Shown: positions 40,900 to 49,650, counted from the first letter of the stretch. The stretch is 64,000 nt of DNA from an uncultured Clostridia bacterium (GCA_949283125.1 CASDRK010000001.1:104736-168735); one strand, 5' to 3'. Program-made: numbers and translations. The notes: generated from the letters alone by a model not told the origin.

Positions 40900-41814
40900 A
40901 TGAAAATCGTATTTGCGGGTTCGCCCGCCTATGCTCTCCCCGCGCTCGAAGCGCTCTGCGGCGAAGGCCGTGTCGTGGGGGTGATCACCCAGCCCGACAA
41001 ACCCGTCGGCCGCAAAAAGATACTCACGCCCACGCCCGTCAAGCAGTTTGCGCTCGACCGCGGCATACCCGTTCTGGATCTTCCCGGGATACGCCGTCAT
41101 GTCGACGAAGTCAAAGCTCTCGGCGGCGACGTGATGTTTACGTGCGCCTACGGTCAGATACTCTCTGCCGAGATCCTTGCGTGTTTCCCCGCGGGGGTGT
41201 GGAACCTGCACGCTTCGCTGCTGCCCAAGTTCAGGGGCGCAAGCCCCATTCAGTCGGCCATACTCGCCGGCGAACGCTACACGGGCGTCACGGTCATGCG
41301 CACTGAAGTCGAGCTGGACAGCGGCGCCGTGCTGCTCGTCAAGCGTTGCGAGGTGGGCGACAAGACCTGCGGCGAACTCTCCCGCGAGCTTTCGCTGCTC
41401 TCCGCCGAAGCCGCGCGCGAAGCCCTCGGCTATATCCGCGCTGGCAATCCGCAGACCTTGCTGCAGGACGACGGCGCGGCCACTTACTGCAAAAAGATAA
41501 CCAAGGAGGACGCCCGCATCGCCTTCGACGATGCGGCCGCGGCGGTGAGACTGGTCAACGCCATGAACCCCGCGCCTCTCGCATATTGCTTTCTCAACGG
41601 CGTCCGCCTTAACGTGCACAGGGCGGTTCTGTGCGACGGCGACCGCCCCGGCACGCCCGGCGCGATAGCGGCGGCGGATAAGAGCGGCATAGTGGCGGAG
41701 TGCGCAAAGGGCGCGTTCCGCATACTCGTCGCACAGTTTGCGGGCGGCAAACCGCTGTCGGCCGCGGATCTCGTCAACGGCAGAAAGATAAAGGCGGGCG
41801 ACAGGCTTGAATAA
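40900..41814 (+). CDS. fmt: Methionyl-tRNA formyltransferase
   Basis: A 304-residue enzyme that formylates initiator Met-tRNA using 10-formyltetrahydrofolate. Motifs: MKIVFAGSPAYALPALEAL at the start, the catalytic NLHASLLPKFRGASPIQSAILAGE (with N, H and later D), and ELDSGAVLLVKRCEVG. The C-terminal domain (from about 205) binds tRNA. AGGAAGG precedes the ATG. The stop overlaps the TTG start of rsmB by 8 nt. Confidence 0.96.
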   Translation: MKIVFAGSPAYALPALEALCGEGRVVGVITQPDKPVGRKKILTPTPVKQFALDRGIPVLDLPGIRRHVDEVKALGGDVMFTCAYGQILSAEILACFPAGVWNLHASLLPKFRGASPIQSAILAGERYTGVTVMRTEVELDSGAVLLVKRCEVGDKTCGELSRELSLLSAEAAREALGYIRAGNPQTLLQDDGAATYCKKITKEDARIAFDDAAAAVRLVNAMNPAPLAYCFLNGVRLNVHRAVLCDGDRPGTPGAIAAADKSGIVAECAKGAFRILVAQFAGGKPLSAADLVNGRKIKAGDRLE

Positions 41815-43042
41815 TCCTTTCACGGACGCATATATCGTGCTCTCCAAGGTATATTCGGAGGGCAAATTTCTTAAACAGGCCCTTGCAGAAAGCGCGGTGG
41901 AACCATTGAACAAAGCGCGCACCACCGCGCTCTGTTACGGCGTGACGGAGCGCGACGAGTATCTGGGCTATATAATTTCGGCCAACGCCGTCAAGCCTCC
42001 CCGGCCGGCGGTCAGGCTGGTGCTCAAGATAGCGCTGTACGCGCTGGAATTTCTGGGCTGGCGCGACTACGCGGTAGTTGACAACGCCGTGCAGCTCACA
42101 AAAAAACTCGGCAAGGCCGGCGCGGCCGGATTCGTCAACGCCTTTTTGCGCTCCTATAAAGTTCCCGAACTGCCTGCGCAGGCGGACAGGCGGCTGTCCG
42201 TCGTCGCGTCGGTGCCGCTGTGGCTGGCCAAAAAGGTGCGCCGCAGCTACAAGGAGGAGGCCGAAGCCATTCTCACTGCGCCTTCGCCCGGCGTCTGCGT
42301 GAGGTTCGAGCGGGGTAAAGAAGACTACGTCGGCGCGCGCGGCGGAGCGCCCGTCGCCACGCCATTCCCCGACACTTACATATTCAGGAATTTTGTGCGC
42401 GACGAGCGGTTTTTTGCGGGCGACTACACCTTTCAGTCGGTCGGGTCGGCGGCCATATGCCACGCAATATGCGGCGGCGAAAGCCTTCTGGACATGTGCG
42501 CCGCGCCCGGCGGCAAAAGCGTGCTGCTGGCAAAAAAATTCAAAAGCGTCACCGCGTGCGAGCTGCACCCCCACAGGGTGGAACTGATACGCTCGTACTG
42601 CTCGCGCATGGGTGTTGAAAACGTGCGCGCCGTCTGCGCCGACGGCACGGTGTTCCGTCCGGAATACGAGGGCGCGTTCGACGCGGTGCTTCTGGACGCG
42701 CCCTGTTCGGGCACGGGAGCGATAAACGAAAACCCGGATATAAAGCTCAACCGCAGGGAGGAGGATATCCCCGCGCTCATGGCGGTGCAGGCGGCGCTTT
42801 TTGCCAATGCCGCGCGCTATGTCCGCCCGGGCGGCAGGCTGTATTACAGCACCTGTTCCGTCCTGCCGGAGGAAAACGACACCGCCGCTTATAACTTTCT
42901 GGCGGAGCACGGCAACTTTTCCGTCGTCCGCCTTCAAAGTCCTCTCAACCACAAAACCACGGGGTTCGGAATGCAGTTTCTGCCCCACATCTCGCTCGGC
43001 GCCGGTTTTTTCCTCGCCTGTTTCGCGCGGGGCGAAGACTGA
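41807..43042 (+). CDS. rsmB: 16S rRNA m5C967 methyltransferase RsmB
   Basis: A 411-residue protein starting at TTG 41807, inside fmt. The first 140 residues are a NusB-like RNA-binding domain (ALAESAVEPLNKARTTALCYGVTERDEYLGYII and LKIALYALEFL). The SAM domain shows LLDMCAAPGGKSVLLA (motif I), DAPCSGTGAINENPDIK (motif IV, catalytic-site cysteine) and YYSTCSVLPEEN (motif VI, nucleophile cysteine). It methylates cytosine 967 (E. coli numbering) in 16S rRNA. The gene order is the Bacillota standard. Confidence 0.93.
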   Translation: MNNPFTDAYIVLSKVYSEGKFLKQALAESAVEPLNKARTTALCYGVTERDEYLGYIISANAVKPPRPAVRLVLKIALYALEFLGWRDYAVVDNAVQLTKKLGKAGAAGFVNAFLRSYKVPELPAQADRRLSVVASVPLWLAKKVRRSYKEEAEAILTAPSPGVCVRFERGKEDYVGARGGAPVATPFPDTYIFRNFVRDERFFAGDYTFQSVGSAAICHAICGGESLLDMCAAPGGKSVLLAKKFKSVTACELHPHRVELIRSYCSRMGVENVRAVCADGTVFRPEYEGAFDAVLLDAPCSGTGAINENPDIKLNRREEDIPALMAVQAALFANAARYVRPGGRLYYSTCSVLPEENDTAAYNFLAEHGNFSVVRLQSPLNHKTTGFGMQFLPHISLGAGFFLACFARGED

Positions 43043-43100
43043 CGCCCGCGCCTTTGCGCGGCGCAGGGCGTCGCTTGTTTGCGGCCCGCAGGAGCATACT

Positions 43101-44174
43101 ATGAAAGCTATTATTCAGGATCTCGATTACAGACAGATATCCGCCCTTGCCGCGGACATGGGTCAGCCCGCTTTCCGCGCGAAGCAGTTGTACGAAGGCA
43201 TAACGCAGGGCAAGGATATTTCGCAGATATCCACCCTGCCCGAAACTTTCAGGCAGCGACTGCTGAACGAGTTCGAGGACTGCGCCCTGCGCATCGAAAA
43301 GGTCTTTGCCGGCGCGGACGGCACTAAAAAATTTTTGTTTTCGCTTGCGGACGGCAACGTGATAGAGGGCGTGCTCATGAGCTATAAATACGGTAACACC
43401 CAGTGCGTTTCCACGCAGGTCGGCTGCCGCATGGGCTGCAAATTCTGCGCCAGCACGCTCGGCGGGCTCGTCCGCAATCTCACTCCCGGCGAAATTCTGT
43501 CGCAGATATTGAAGGTCAACGCGCTCTGCGGCGGCACAAGGGAAAAGCGCGCCGTAACCAACGTGGTGCTTATGGGCAGCGGCGAACCGTTCGACAATTA
43601 CGACAACGTGGTCGCCTTTTTGAAAAATCTGACCTGCGCCGAAGGGCTCAACGTTTCCCCCCGCAACATATCCCTTTCAACCTGCGGGCTTGCGGACAGA
43701 ATGTACGACTTTGCCAAGGAGGGCATACCGCTCAATCTTACCGTGTCGCTGCACGCCACCGCGGACGCGGAGCGCGCCCGCACCATGCCCGTCGCGAACA
43801 AATGGAAGATATCGCAGATATTGCAGGCCTGCGACAACTACTTCAAAGTCACCGGGCGCAGGTTTATTTTCGAGTATTCGCTCATAGCCGGCGAAAACTG
43901 CGACGAGCGCCATGCCGGAGAACTGATAAAACTTTTAAAGGGCAGACCCTGCCATGTGAATCTGATAAGACTCAACGAGGTGAAGGAGCGCTCCCTTAAG
44001 GCCGCGGACGAAAAAAACGCCTACCGCTTTTTGGGAATGCTTCAGAAGGGCGGGCTGTCGGCCACGCTGCGCCGCCAGATAGGTGCCGATATAGGCGGCG
44101 CCTGCGGTCAGCTGCGGGCAAGCTATCTCAAAATGAACGGCGAGGACGGCGCGCCGGGCTCGCCGCCCGGATAA
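43101..44174 (+). CDS. rlmN: 23S rRNA/tRNA m2A methyltransferase RlmN (radical SAM)
   Basis: A 357-residue radical-SAM enzyme that methylates C2 of A2503 in 23S rRNA and A37 in some tRNAs. The cluster-binding motif is CRMGCKFCAST (near residue 112). MGSGEPFDNYDNV, LSTCGL, and SLHATADAERARTMPVANKW follow as expected. Cysteines near residues 110-120 and the C-terminal GGACGQLR (the methyl-carrying and resolving cysteines) are both present. ATG 43101 with GCAGGAG 6 nt upstream is chosen over a far upstream frame. In Bacillus prpC, prkC and rsgA follow; here a terminator comes next. Confidence 0.96.
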   Translation: MKAIIQDLDYRQISALAADMGQPAFRAKQLYEGITQGKDISQISTLPETFRQRLLNEFEDCALRIEKVFAGADGTKKFLFSLADGNVIEGVLMSYKYGNTQCVSTQVGCRMGCKFCASTLGGLVRNLTPGEILSQILKVNALCGGTREKRAVTNVVLMGSGEPFDNYDNVVAFLKNLTCAEGLNVSPRNISLSTCGLADRMYDFAKEGIPLNLTVSLHATADAERARTMPVANKWKISQILQACDNYFKVTGRRFIFEYSLIAGENCDERHAGELIKLLKGRPCHVNLIRLNEVKERSLKAADEKNAYRFLGMLQKGGLSATLRRQIGADIGGACGQLRASYLKMNGEDGAPGSPPG

Positions 44175-44198
44175 AGTTGAGGTCGTCTATGCTCGTTC

Positions 44199-44234
44199 GG
44201 GTGCGGGCGGCGAAAAAATTCGCCGCCCGCACCC
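44199..44234 (+). terminator. Terminator after rlmN
   Basis: Perfect 16-bp arms GGGTGCGGGCGGCGAA around AAAA, followed by GTTTATCTTTTT. It ends the block that begins at yicC or priA. Confidence 0.8.
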
Positions 44235-44244
44235 GTTTATCTTT

Positions 44245-44272
44245 TTGCAAAAGGCGCGGATTGTGGTATAAT
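44245..44272 (+). promoter_or_regulatory. Sigma-A promoter for rpe-thiN-spoVM
   Basis: TTGCAA (44245-44250), 16 nt, TATAAT (44267-44272). It lies just after the rlmN terminator, so these genes form a separate operon with a short leader. Confidence 0.6.
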
Positions 44273-44306
44273 GTCCGTGAACGAAACCATTAAAGGAAAT
44301 TACGCA

Positions 44307-44972
44307 ATGCAGACAAAAATAGCGCCGTCCATACTCTCGGCAGATTTTTCGCGCATGGGCGAGGCCGTCGGCAACCTCGAACGCGCCGGCGCGGATCTCA
44401 TTCACTGCGACGTGATGGACGGCTCCTTCGTCGAGCCCATAACTTTCGGCGGGCAGATGGTCAAAAACATCCGTCCCCTCACAAAACTGCCGCTGGACGT
44501 GCACCTAATGATCGAGCACCCCAAAACGCAGATAAAATTTTTTGCCGACGCGGGCGCGGACATAATAACCGTGCACTGCGAAGCCTGCGCAAAAATTTCG
44601 CCCGATTACCTTGCGGAGACTCTGCAGCTGATAAAAAGCTGCGGCGTAAAGTGCGGCGCCGTCGTCAATCCCTCCACCGACGTACAGCAGATATTTCCCG
44701 TGCTGGGCATATGTGACATGGTGCTCGTAATGTCGGTCTTTCCCGGTTACGGCGGGCAGAAGTTCATACCGTCCGCCCTTGAGCAGCTTAAAAAGGTGCG
44801 CGCCCGGGCGGATTGCGTCGGCCGCGCCGACCTCGACATCGAGGTGGACGGCGGCATAACGGTTCAGAACGCCGCCGCCGCAAGGCAGGCCGGGGCAAAC
44901 GTGCTCGTGGCGGGCTCGGCGGTGTTCGGCGCCGCGGACATGGCGGCGGCAATAGCCGCTCTGAAGGCATGA
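44307..44972 (+). CDS. rpe: Ribulose-phosphate 3-epimerase
   Basis: A 221-residue TIM-barrel enzyme that interconverts ribulose 5-phosphate and xylulose 5-phosphate in the pentose phosphate pathway. Motifs: IAPSILSADFSRM, HCDVMDGSFV (metal ligands), DVHLMIEHP, VMSVFPGYGGQKFIP, and IEVDGGITVQNAAAARQAGANVLVAGSAVF (phosphate loop). ATG 44307 follows AAAGGAAAT. The upstream frame start at 44271 overlaps the -10 box and is rejected. The stop overlaps thiN (ATGA). Confidence 0.96.
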   Translation: MQTKIAPSILSADFSRMGEAVGNLERAGADLIHCDVMDGSFVEPITFGGQMVKNIRPLTKLPLDVHLMIEHPKTQIKFFADAGADIITVHCEACAKISPDYLAETLQLIKSCGVKCGAVVNPSTDVQQIFPVLGICDMVLVMSVFPGYGGQKFIPSALEQLKKVRARADCVGRADLDIEVDGGITVQNAAAARQAGANVLVAGSAVFGAADMAAAIAALKA

Positions 44973-45577
44973 AGGGCATACTGCTGCTGAACGGCGAGCC
45001 GTTTTTGGGCGACATCGATCCCTCCGGAGCCGCGGTTTACTGCTGCGACGGCGCGTATGCATGGGCGCGCGGCAGGGTGCGCATAGATAAAAACGTGGGC
45101 GATTTCGACAGCCTGCCCTATATTCCTTCGCCCGCGCCTGAGGAGATCTATCCCTCCGAAAAAAATTTCACCGACGGCGAAATCGCCCTCTTCAAGATGC
45201 TCTCCGCAGGCATTGAGGACATAACGATATACGGCGGCGGAGGCGGCAGGGAGGATCACTTTGTGGGCAATCTTCAGCTGCTGTACGCGGCGTGCGCGCA
45301 CGGGGCGCGGGCAAGGATGATAACAAACTCCTCCGTCATATTCGCGGCCTCGGGCAGGGCGGAGCTCGGCGAGTGGGTCGGCCGCACCTTTTCGGTGTTT
45401 CCCTTTTGCGGCGCGCTGCATATAATGGGCAGTGAGGGAGTCAGGTACGCCTACCCGCCCGTCATTTCGGCCGGCGAGTGCCGCGGGGTGTCCAACATAG
45501 TCCTCGGCGGCGATGCGTATGTGGAGTTTGCCGGAGGCGACGTCGCCCTCGTCATAGTAAACAGGGGGAAAGTATGA
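44969..45577 (+). CDS. thiN: Thiamine pyrophosphokinase
   Basis: A 202-residue enzyme that makes thiamine diphosphate from thiamine and ATP. Catalytic-domain motifs: CCDGAYAW, VGDFDSLPY, KNFTDGEIALFKML and ITIYGGGGGREDHFVGNLQLLY, which hold the aspartates and ATP contacts. The C-terminal beta domain (GALHIMGSEGVRYAYPPVISAGECRGVSNIV) binds thiamine. ATG 44969 overlaps the rpe stop, and the thiN stop overlaps the spoVM start, so three genes are translationally chained. No TPP riboswitch is seen. Confidence 0.93.
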   Translation: MKGILLLNGEPFLGDIDPSGAAVYCCDGAYAWARGRVRIDKNVGDFDSLPYIPSPAPEEIYPSEKNFTDGEIALFKMLSAGIEDITIYGGGGGREDHFVGNLQLLYAACAHGARARMITNSSVIFAASGRAELGEWVGRTFSVFPFCGALHIMGSEGVRYAYPPVISAGECRGVSNIVLGGDAYVEFAGGDVALVIVNRGKV

Positions 45578-45642
45578 CAGTTATCTGCATAAAACCGCCA
45601 AAGCCCGTGCGCACGGTTTTAAAGCTGGTATTCAAAAGATAA
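45574..45642 (+). CDS. spoVM: SpoVM, spore-coat-anchoring peptide
   Basis: A 22-codon gene below normal ORF limits. It overlaps the thiN stop (ATGA), with AGGGGGAAAGT just upstream as a ribosome site. The peptide shows I6-K7-x-P9-K10 and a basic, amphipathic C-terminal helix (VRTVLKLVFKR). This matches B. subtilis SpoVM (26 residues), where P9 is essential and the helix senses the convex forespore membrane and recruits SpoIVA. Position between thiN and rpmB is where spoVM lies in Bacillus. Proline at 11 in place of a hydrophobic residue is unusual. A strong terminator follows 6 nt later. Confidence 0.85.
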   Translation: MTVICIKPPKPVRTVLKLVFKR

Positions 45643-45647
45643 AGCGC

Positions 45648-45693
45648 GCGGCGCGGCCCGCCCGGCAGGGCGGGCCGCGCCGCTCATTTTTTT
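45648..45693 (+). terminator. Terminator after spoVM
   Basis: Perfect 16-bp arms GCGGCGCGGCCCGCCC around GGCA, followed by TCATTTTTTT. Confidence 0.85.
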
Positions 45694-45850
45694 GCGGACG
45701 CATCCTGCCGGTCCGGGGGCCTTGCATAGAGAGCAATATCAGGCAGGCAGAGGGGATAAATAAGGAATTCCTTACTTAAAACCGCGCGCCTTACCGCGCT
45801 TCGTCACCTGATCCGCGAAAAAATTTCATCAAACGTTTGCGTCCGCTGTC

Positions 45851-45879
45851 TTGCCAAAGTCCGGCGTTTGTGGTAAAAT
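45851..45879 (+). promoter_or_regulatory. Sigma-A promoter for the LRR lipoprotein gene
   Basis: TTGCCA (45851-45856), 17 nt, TAAAAT (45874-45879). The start site would be about 3 nt before the ATG, with no room for a ribosome site. The rest of 45694-45850 shows nothing. Confidence 0.55.
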
Positions 45880-45888
45880 ATCTGCGTT

Positions 45889-46725
45889 ATGAAAAAGTTT
45901 TTTGCGGTAATTTGCGCCGCGTCCGCGGCGGCGTGCGCGGTATTGAGTTTTTCGGCCTGCGGCTCGGCCGAAGTTGTCTTCACTCTCGGCGAGGACGGCT
46001 CGCACTATGTTTTAAGCGAGGTTTCAGGCAATCCGTCCGCTCTTACAAGCTACGAGATCCCCGCCGTCTACGACGACGGCGTCCACGGCGAACTGCCCGT
46101 CACGGAGATAGGCACGCAGGCTTTTATGAATTGCTCGCTTACGTCCGTTACGATTCCAGATAGTGTTACGGTCATAGGCGATATGGCTTTTGCCTATACG
46201 TCGCTATTGTCAATAGATATCCCGGAGAGTGTAACGCATATTGGAATAGGAGCTTTTGCCTGGTGCATAGGGCTTACCGATATTGTTGTTCCGAAAACGG
46301 TAAGATCTATCGGAAATTATGCGTTTGCATATTGTTCGTCGCTTGTGAGAGTTTCTATTGAGGCCGAAATTGAATCGCTTGGTTTGGGCGTGCTTATGGG
46401 GAATGTGGCTCAGGACAGCAGCGGATTGTATATCAACAGTCACCTTGAGACGATAAGCCTGCCTTCTACGCTTAAGGAAATGGAAAGGGATTCTATATCC
46501 GGCAACTTCGTCAAGGATATTTATTTTGCCGGCACTGCGGCGCAATGGAAGGCCATTAAGATTTTTTACTATGAGAGTAAGGAAAATTCGGACGGTGAAG
46601 AGGAAGCAATAAAAATAATCTATACCGACGATCAGGTCATTGAATATTTTTCTTTGCCCGATCTGACCATACATTGCGCGGACGCGACGCTGGTCTATTC
46701 CGGAGGGCAGATAGAGGAACTGTGA
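45889..46725 (+). CDS. BspA-type leucine-rich-repeat lipoprotein
   Basis: A 278-residue exported lipoprotein. The signal ends in the lipobox FSAC (cysteine near residue 24). Four LRR_5 (BspA/TpLRR) repeats follow, such as VTEIGTQAFMNCSLTSVTIPDSVTVIGDMAFAYTSLLSIDIPESV and IGIGAFAWCIGLTDIVVPKTVRSIGNYAFAYCSSL. Such repeats bind host or matrix proteins in other bacteria. The C-terminal 100 residues include YFAGTAAQWKAIKI, a common ending in this family. The second half of the gene is AT-richer than the first. A -10 box ends 9 nt before the ATG, so translation is probably leaderless. Confidence 0.87.
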   Translation: MKKFFAVICAASAAACAVLSFSACGSAEVVFTLGEDGSHYVLSEVSGNPSALTSYEIPAVYDDGVHGELPVTEIGTQAFMNCSLTSVTIPDSVTVIGDMAFAYTSLLSIDIPESVTHIGIGAFAWCIGLTDIVVPKTVRSIGNYAFAYCSSLVRVSIEAEIESLGLGVLMGNVAQDSSGLYINSHLETISLPSTLKEMERDSISGNFVKDIYFAGTAAQWKAIKIFYYESKENSDGEEEAIKIIYTDDQVIEYFSLPDLTIHCADATLVYSGGQIEEL

Positions 46726-46805
46726 CGCGTCGGCCGGCGGGATTTTGCCGCAATATCCCCGGCAATGCCCTTTTGCCTGCCGCAAAAGCCTTCGTCGCAA
46801 GCAGC

Positions 46806-46853
46806 AAAGCTCCCCGCGGCGGCGCGCCATTGCGCGCCGCCGCGGGGAGCTTT
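46806..46853 (+). terminator. Terminator after the LRR lipoprotein gene
   Basis: Near-perfect 22-bp arms from AAAGCTCCCCGCGG to CCGCGGGGAGCTTTT around CATT. It could also stop leftward transcription from rpmB. The nearby GAAGCGCC/GGCGCTTTT pairing (about 46918-46966) probably ends rpmB on the minus strand. Confidence 0.75.
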
Positions 46854-47002
46854 TGCGTCATGTATTCAGTATTTCATCGCGCGTTCGGCGCTGCGCGGAG
46901 GAGGGGGGGCGGGCATGATAAAAGCGCCCCCGCCGAACTTGCTTCGACGAAGGCGCTTCAAAAAAATATCTGGCAAATCAAAAATTCGCGGCGCGCGCCG
47001 TT

Positions 47003-47188
47003 TTATGCGCGCTCCACGGTCTTGAGACAGCGGGTGCAAACGTAATCGTTTACCACCTTGCCGTCCTTGTTGACGTAGGAAACCTTCTGAACGTTGGCCT
47101 TAAAGGTCCTTCTCGTCCTTCTCTTGGAATGGCTGACGTTGTTGCCGGAAGTCTGGCCCTTTCCGCATACGCTGCATACTCTCGACAT
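47003..47188 (-). CDS. rpmB: Ribosomal protein bL28
   Basis: A 61-residue large-subunit protein. MSRVCSVCGKGQTSGNNVSHSKRRTRRTFKANVQKV is the typical start. Two cysteine pairs (CSVC at 5-8 and CTRC near 52-55) form a zinc site, the C+ form of bL28. GGGAGG lies 9 nt before the ATG. It is on the opposite strand to its neighbours, as in Bacillus, where rpmB is also divergent from the asp23-family and fakA genes. Confidence 0.96.
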   Translation of the reverse strand: MSRVCSVCGKGQTSGNNVSHSKRRTRRTFKANVQKVSYVNKDGKVVNDYVCTRCLKTVERA

Positions 47189-47467
47189 ATTATATTACCT
47201 CCCTGAAATAGCGGTCAATTGTCTTAAAAAAAGTGTAATTATAAGCCGTTCCGTGCGAACAGCTATAATAATATAGCATGCCTTTTTAAAAAAATCAAAC
47301 AAAATAGCGCACATTGAAAATATTTTTTTGATTTTCGGATAATTTTTTTGGCGTCTTCCGGCCGCCGCCGGCCGGCCGAAGCGCGCGCCCGGCGGCCCTC
47401 TGCCGGCGTTTTTTTGCGGAAATTTTTTGCTCCCTTCACCTAAATTGCATAATTTTCCCGTAAACAC

Positions 47468-47496
47468 TTGCAAAAATCATAAAAATAGGTTACAAT
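47468..47496 (+). promoter_or_regulatory. Sigma-A promoter for the asp23-family and fakA genes
   Basis: TTGCAA (47468-47473), 17 nt, TACAAT (47491-47496). The gap 47189-47467 between the divergent genes holds AT-rich promoter-like sequence and no gene. Confidence 0.55.
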
Positions 47497-47565
47497 TATT
47501 TTACAGGTGTGCCCATCCGGCACCCTCCATCCGCGCTCCGCGCGCTGTATTCAAGGTTATTCTAT

Positions 47566-47916
47566 ATGTCAGTAAATACAAGCAACGTGTACGGCAAGAT
47601 CTCCATATCCGATTTAGCTATCGCCAAAGTGGCCTCCAACGCCGCTCTGGAATGTTACGGCATAGTCGAAATGGTCTCCCGCCGCTTTACCGATTCACTT
47701 TCGGAGCTCTTAAAAAAGCAGCCGGGCGGCAAGGGCGTAAAAGTCGTCACCAACGGCGACAGGATCTTTATAGACGTGTACGTCATCATCAAGTACGGCG
47801 TATCCATCAACGCGGTCGCCGAAAGCCTGAAGGAAGGAATTAAATATAAGGTTGAAAAGTTTACCGGCATGATAGTGGATACGGTAAACGTCAACATCAT
47901 CGGGGTTAAGCTGTAA
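47566..47916 (+). CDS. Asp23/Gls24-family protein (YloU-like)
   Basis: A 116-residue envelope-stress-family protein. VYGKISISDLAIAKVASNAALECYGIVEM and IDVYVIIKYGVSINAVAESLKEGIKYKVEKFTGMIVDTVNVNIIGVK are the family pattern. In Bacillota it is encoded directly before fakA (yloU-yloV), as here with an 87-nt gap. It is cytoplasmic or membrane-associated; its exact role is not known. ATG 47566 is chosen because the frame upstream of it lacks family sequence. Confidence 0.92.
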   Translation: MSVNTSNVYGKISISDLAIAKVASNAALECYGIVEMVSRRFTDSLSELLKKQPGGKGVKVVTNGDRIFIDVYVIIKYGVSINAVAESLKEGIKYKVEKFTGMIVDTVNVNIIGVKL

Positions 47917-48003
47917 AATTGCGTTTTACGGTTTAATCCTTTTTTGCGGCGTAAAAATGTGTTTGGTCAGGATGCCGCTTTTTTGTGTAATTGAGGAGAA
48001 AAA

Positions 48004-49650
48004 ATGCTTAAAACATTGAACAGCACCGATTTCAGAAAGATGATATCGTCCGGTGCCAGAATGCTTGAAATAAACAGGGCGAAGGTCGATGCTCTCAACG
48101 TCTTCCCCGTACCCGACGGCGACACGGGCACAAACATGTCGCTCACGCTTCAGTCGGCCGTCAGGGAGATGAACGGCTGCTCTTCCAACCGCTTTCAGGA
48201 GATATGCGACGCAGTCTCCAAGGGCGCTCTGCGCGGCGCAAGGGGCAATTCGGGCGTCATCTCGTCCCAGATCATGCGCGGCATCTGCTCCGTCCTGCGC
48301 GACTGCACGCAGACCTTCGACACCAAAACTTTCGCAAAGGCCATGGAAGCGGGCACCAAGGTGGCCTATTCCGCCGTATCCATACCCAAAGAGGGCACCA
48401 TTTTAACCGTCGTCCGCCTTATGAGCGAATCGGCCGGAAAGCTGGCTTCCAAAAACAAGGACTTCGTCGAATTTTTCAAAGCCCTCATCGCCGTCGGCGA
48501 CGAGGCCCTCGCGCAGACTCCCGAGCTTCTGCCCGTATTGAAAAAGGCGGGAGTCGTTGACTCCGGCGGCGTCGGTCTGATGACGATAATGCGCGGCTTC
48601 CTCGCCGCGCTCACCGGCGAAGAGGTGGGGGCGGATATGCCCACCGAGGCGGCCGAAACCAAGAAGGAGCCCGACTTCGGCGACAATTCCGACATAATAA
48701 ATCTCGACCTCGGCGAAATACAGTTTGCCTACTGCACCGAATTTTTCATCATACATTTAAAGCAGATGACCACCCTTGCCGACATCGACAGGCTCAAGGA
48801 AAAGCTGATGACTTTGGGCGATTCCGTCATCTGCATAGGCGACCTCGAACTGGTAAAGGTGCACGTGCACACCAACACTCCCGGCATCGCGCTCTCGTAT
48901 GCGCTCGAACTGGGCGAGCTGGACAGGATAAAGATAGAGAACATGCTCGAGGAGAACCGCGAACTCAAAGCCAAGCTCGAGGCGGAAAAGAAGGAGATGG
49001 GCATGCTGGCCATCTGCGCGGGCGAAGGCCTTGCCGAAATTTTCAAGGACCTCACCGTGGACAGAGTGATAGAGGGCGGCCAGACGATGAACCCTTCGGC
49101 TTCGGACATAGCCGACGCCGTGCAGAAGATAAACGCCGCAAACGTGTTCGTCTTCCCCAACAACTCCAACATAATCCTCGCGGCCGAACAGGCCAAGGGG
49201 CTGGTGTCCAACCGCACCATACACGTCATCCCCACCAAAAACGTGCCGCAGGGCTTTGCCGCCGCGCTGGTGTTCAATCCCGACATCACCGTTGAGGAAA
49301 ACAAGATAAACATGATACACGCCATCGACGGCGTGGCGTCCGGTCAGGTGACGTACGCGGTCCGCAACACCACCATGAACGGATTCAAGCTCAAGGAAGG
49401 CGACATCATCGGTCTCGACTCCAAAAAGATACTCGCCAAGGGCGACGACGTGGGCGAGACCACGCTTCAGCTCATCAAAAAGATGAAGCGCGACGAGCAC
49501 GAGATGATAACTCTCTACTACGGCGAAGGCGTGGAGGAGTCCGACTGCGAAGCTCTCGCCGCAAAGGTGGCCGAAGCCTATCCCGACTGCGACGTCGATT
49601 ATCATTACGGCGGGCAGCCTGTATATTACTATATGGTATCGCTGGAATAA
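48004..49650 (+). CDS. fakA: Fatty acid kinase FakA (DAK1/DegV-related)
   Basis: A 548-residue kinase that phosphorylates a fatty acid held by a DegV/FakB protein; a DegV protein is at 28196. The N-terminal DhaL-type domain has NVFPVPDGDTGTNMSLTL (magnesium-ATP site, about residues 33-50), GARGNSGVISSQIMRG, and DSGGVGLMTIMRG. A middle domain (about 225-310) and a C-terminal DegV-like domain follow. TTGAGGAGA precedes the ATG. Product acyl phosphate feeds phospholipid synthesis. Length is normal. Confidence 0.94.
   Translation: MLKTLNSTDFRKMISSGARMLEINRAKVDALNVFPVPDGDTGTNMSLTLQSAVREMNGCSSNRFQEICDAVSKGALRGARGNSGVISSQIMRGICSVLRDCTQTFDTKTFAKAMEAGTKVAYSAVSIPKEGTILTVVRLMSESAGKLASKNKDFVEFFKALIAVGDEALAQTPELLPVLKKAGVVDSGGVGLMTIMRGFLAALTGEEVGADMPTEAAETKKEPDFGDNSDIINLDLGEIQFAYCTEFFIIHLKQMTTLADIDRLKEKLMTLGDSVICIGDLELVKVHVHTNTPGIALSYALELGELDRIKIENMLEENRELKAKLEAEKKEMGMLAICAGEGLAEIFKDLTVDRVIEGGQTMNPSASDIADAVQKINAANVFVFPNNSNIILAAEQAKGLVSNRTIHVIPTKNVPQGFAAALVFNPDITVEENKINMIHAIDGVASGQVTYAVRNTTMNGFKLKEGDIIGLDSKKILAKGDDVGETTLQLIKKMKRDEHEMITLYYGEGVEESDCEALAAKVAEAYPDCDVDYHYGGQPVYYYMVSLE

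Noticed and set aside
44174-44307. Riboswitch or TPP element before rpe-thiN
   Set aside because: The leader is about 30 nt and contains only the promoter and a terminator of the previous gene.
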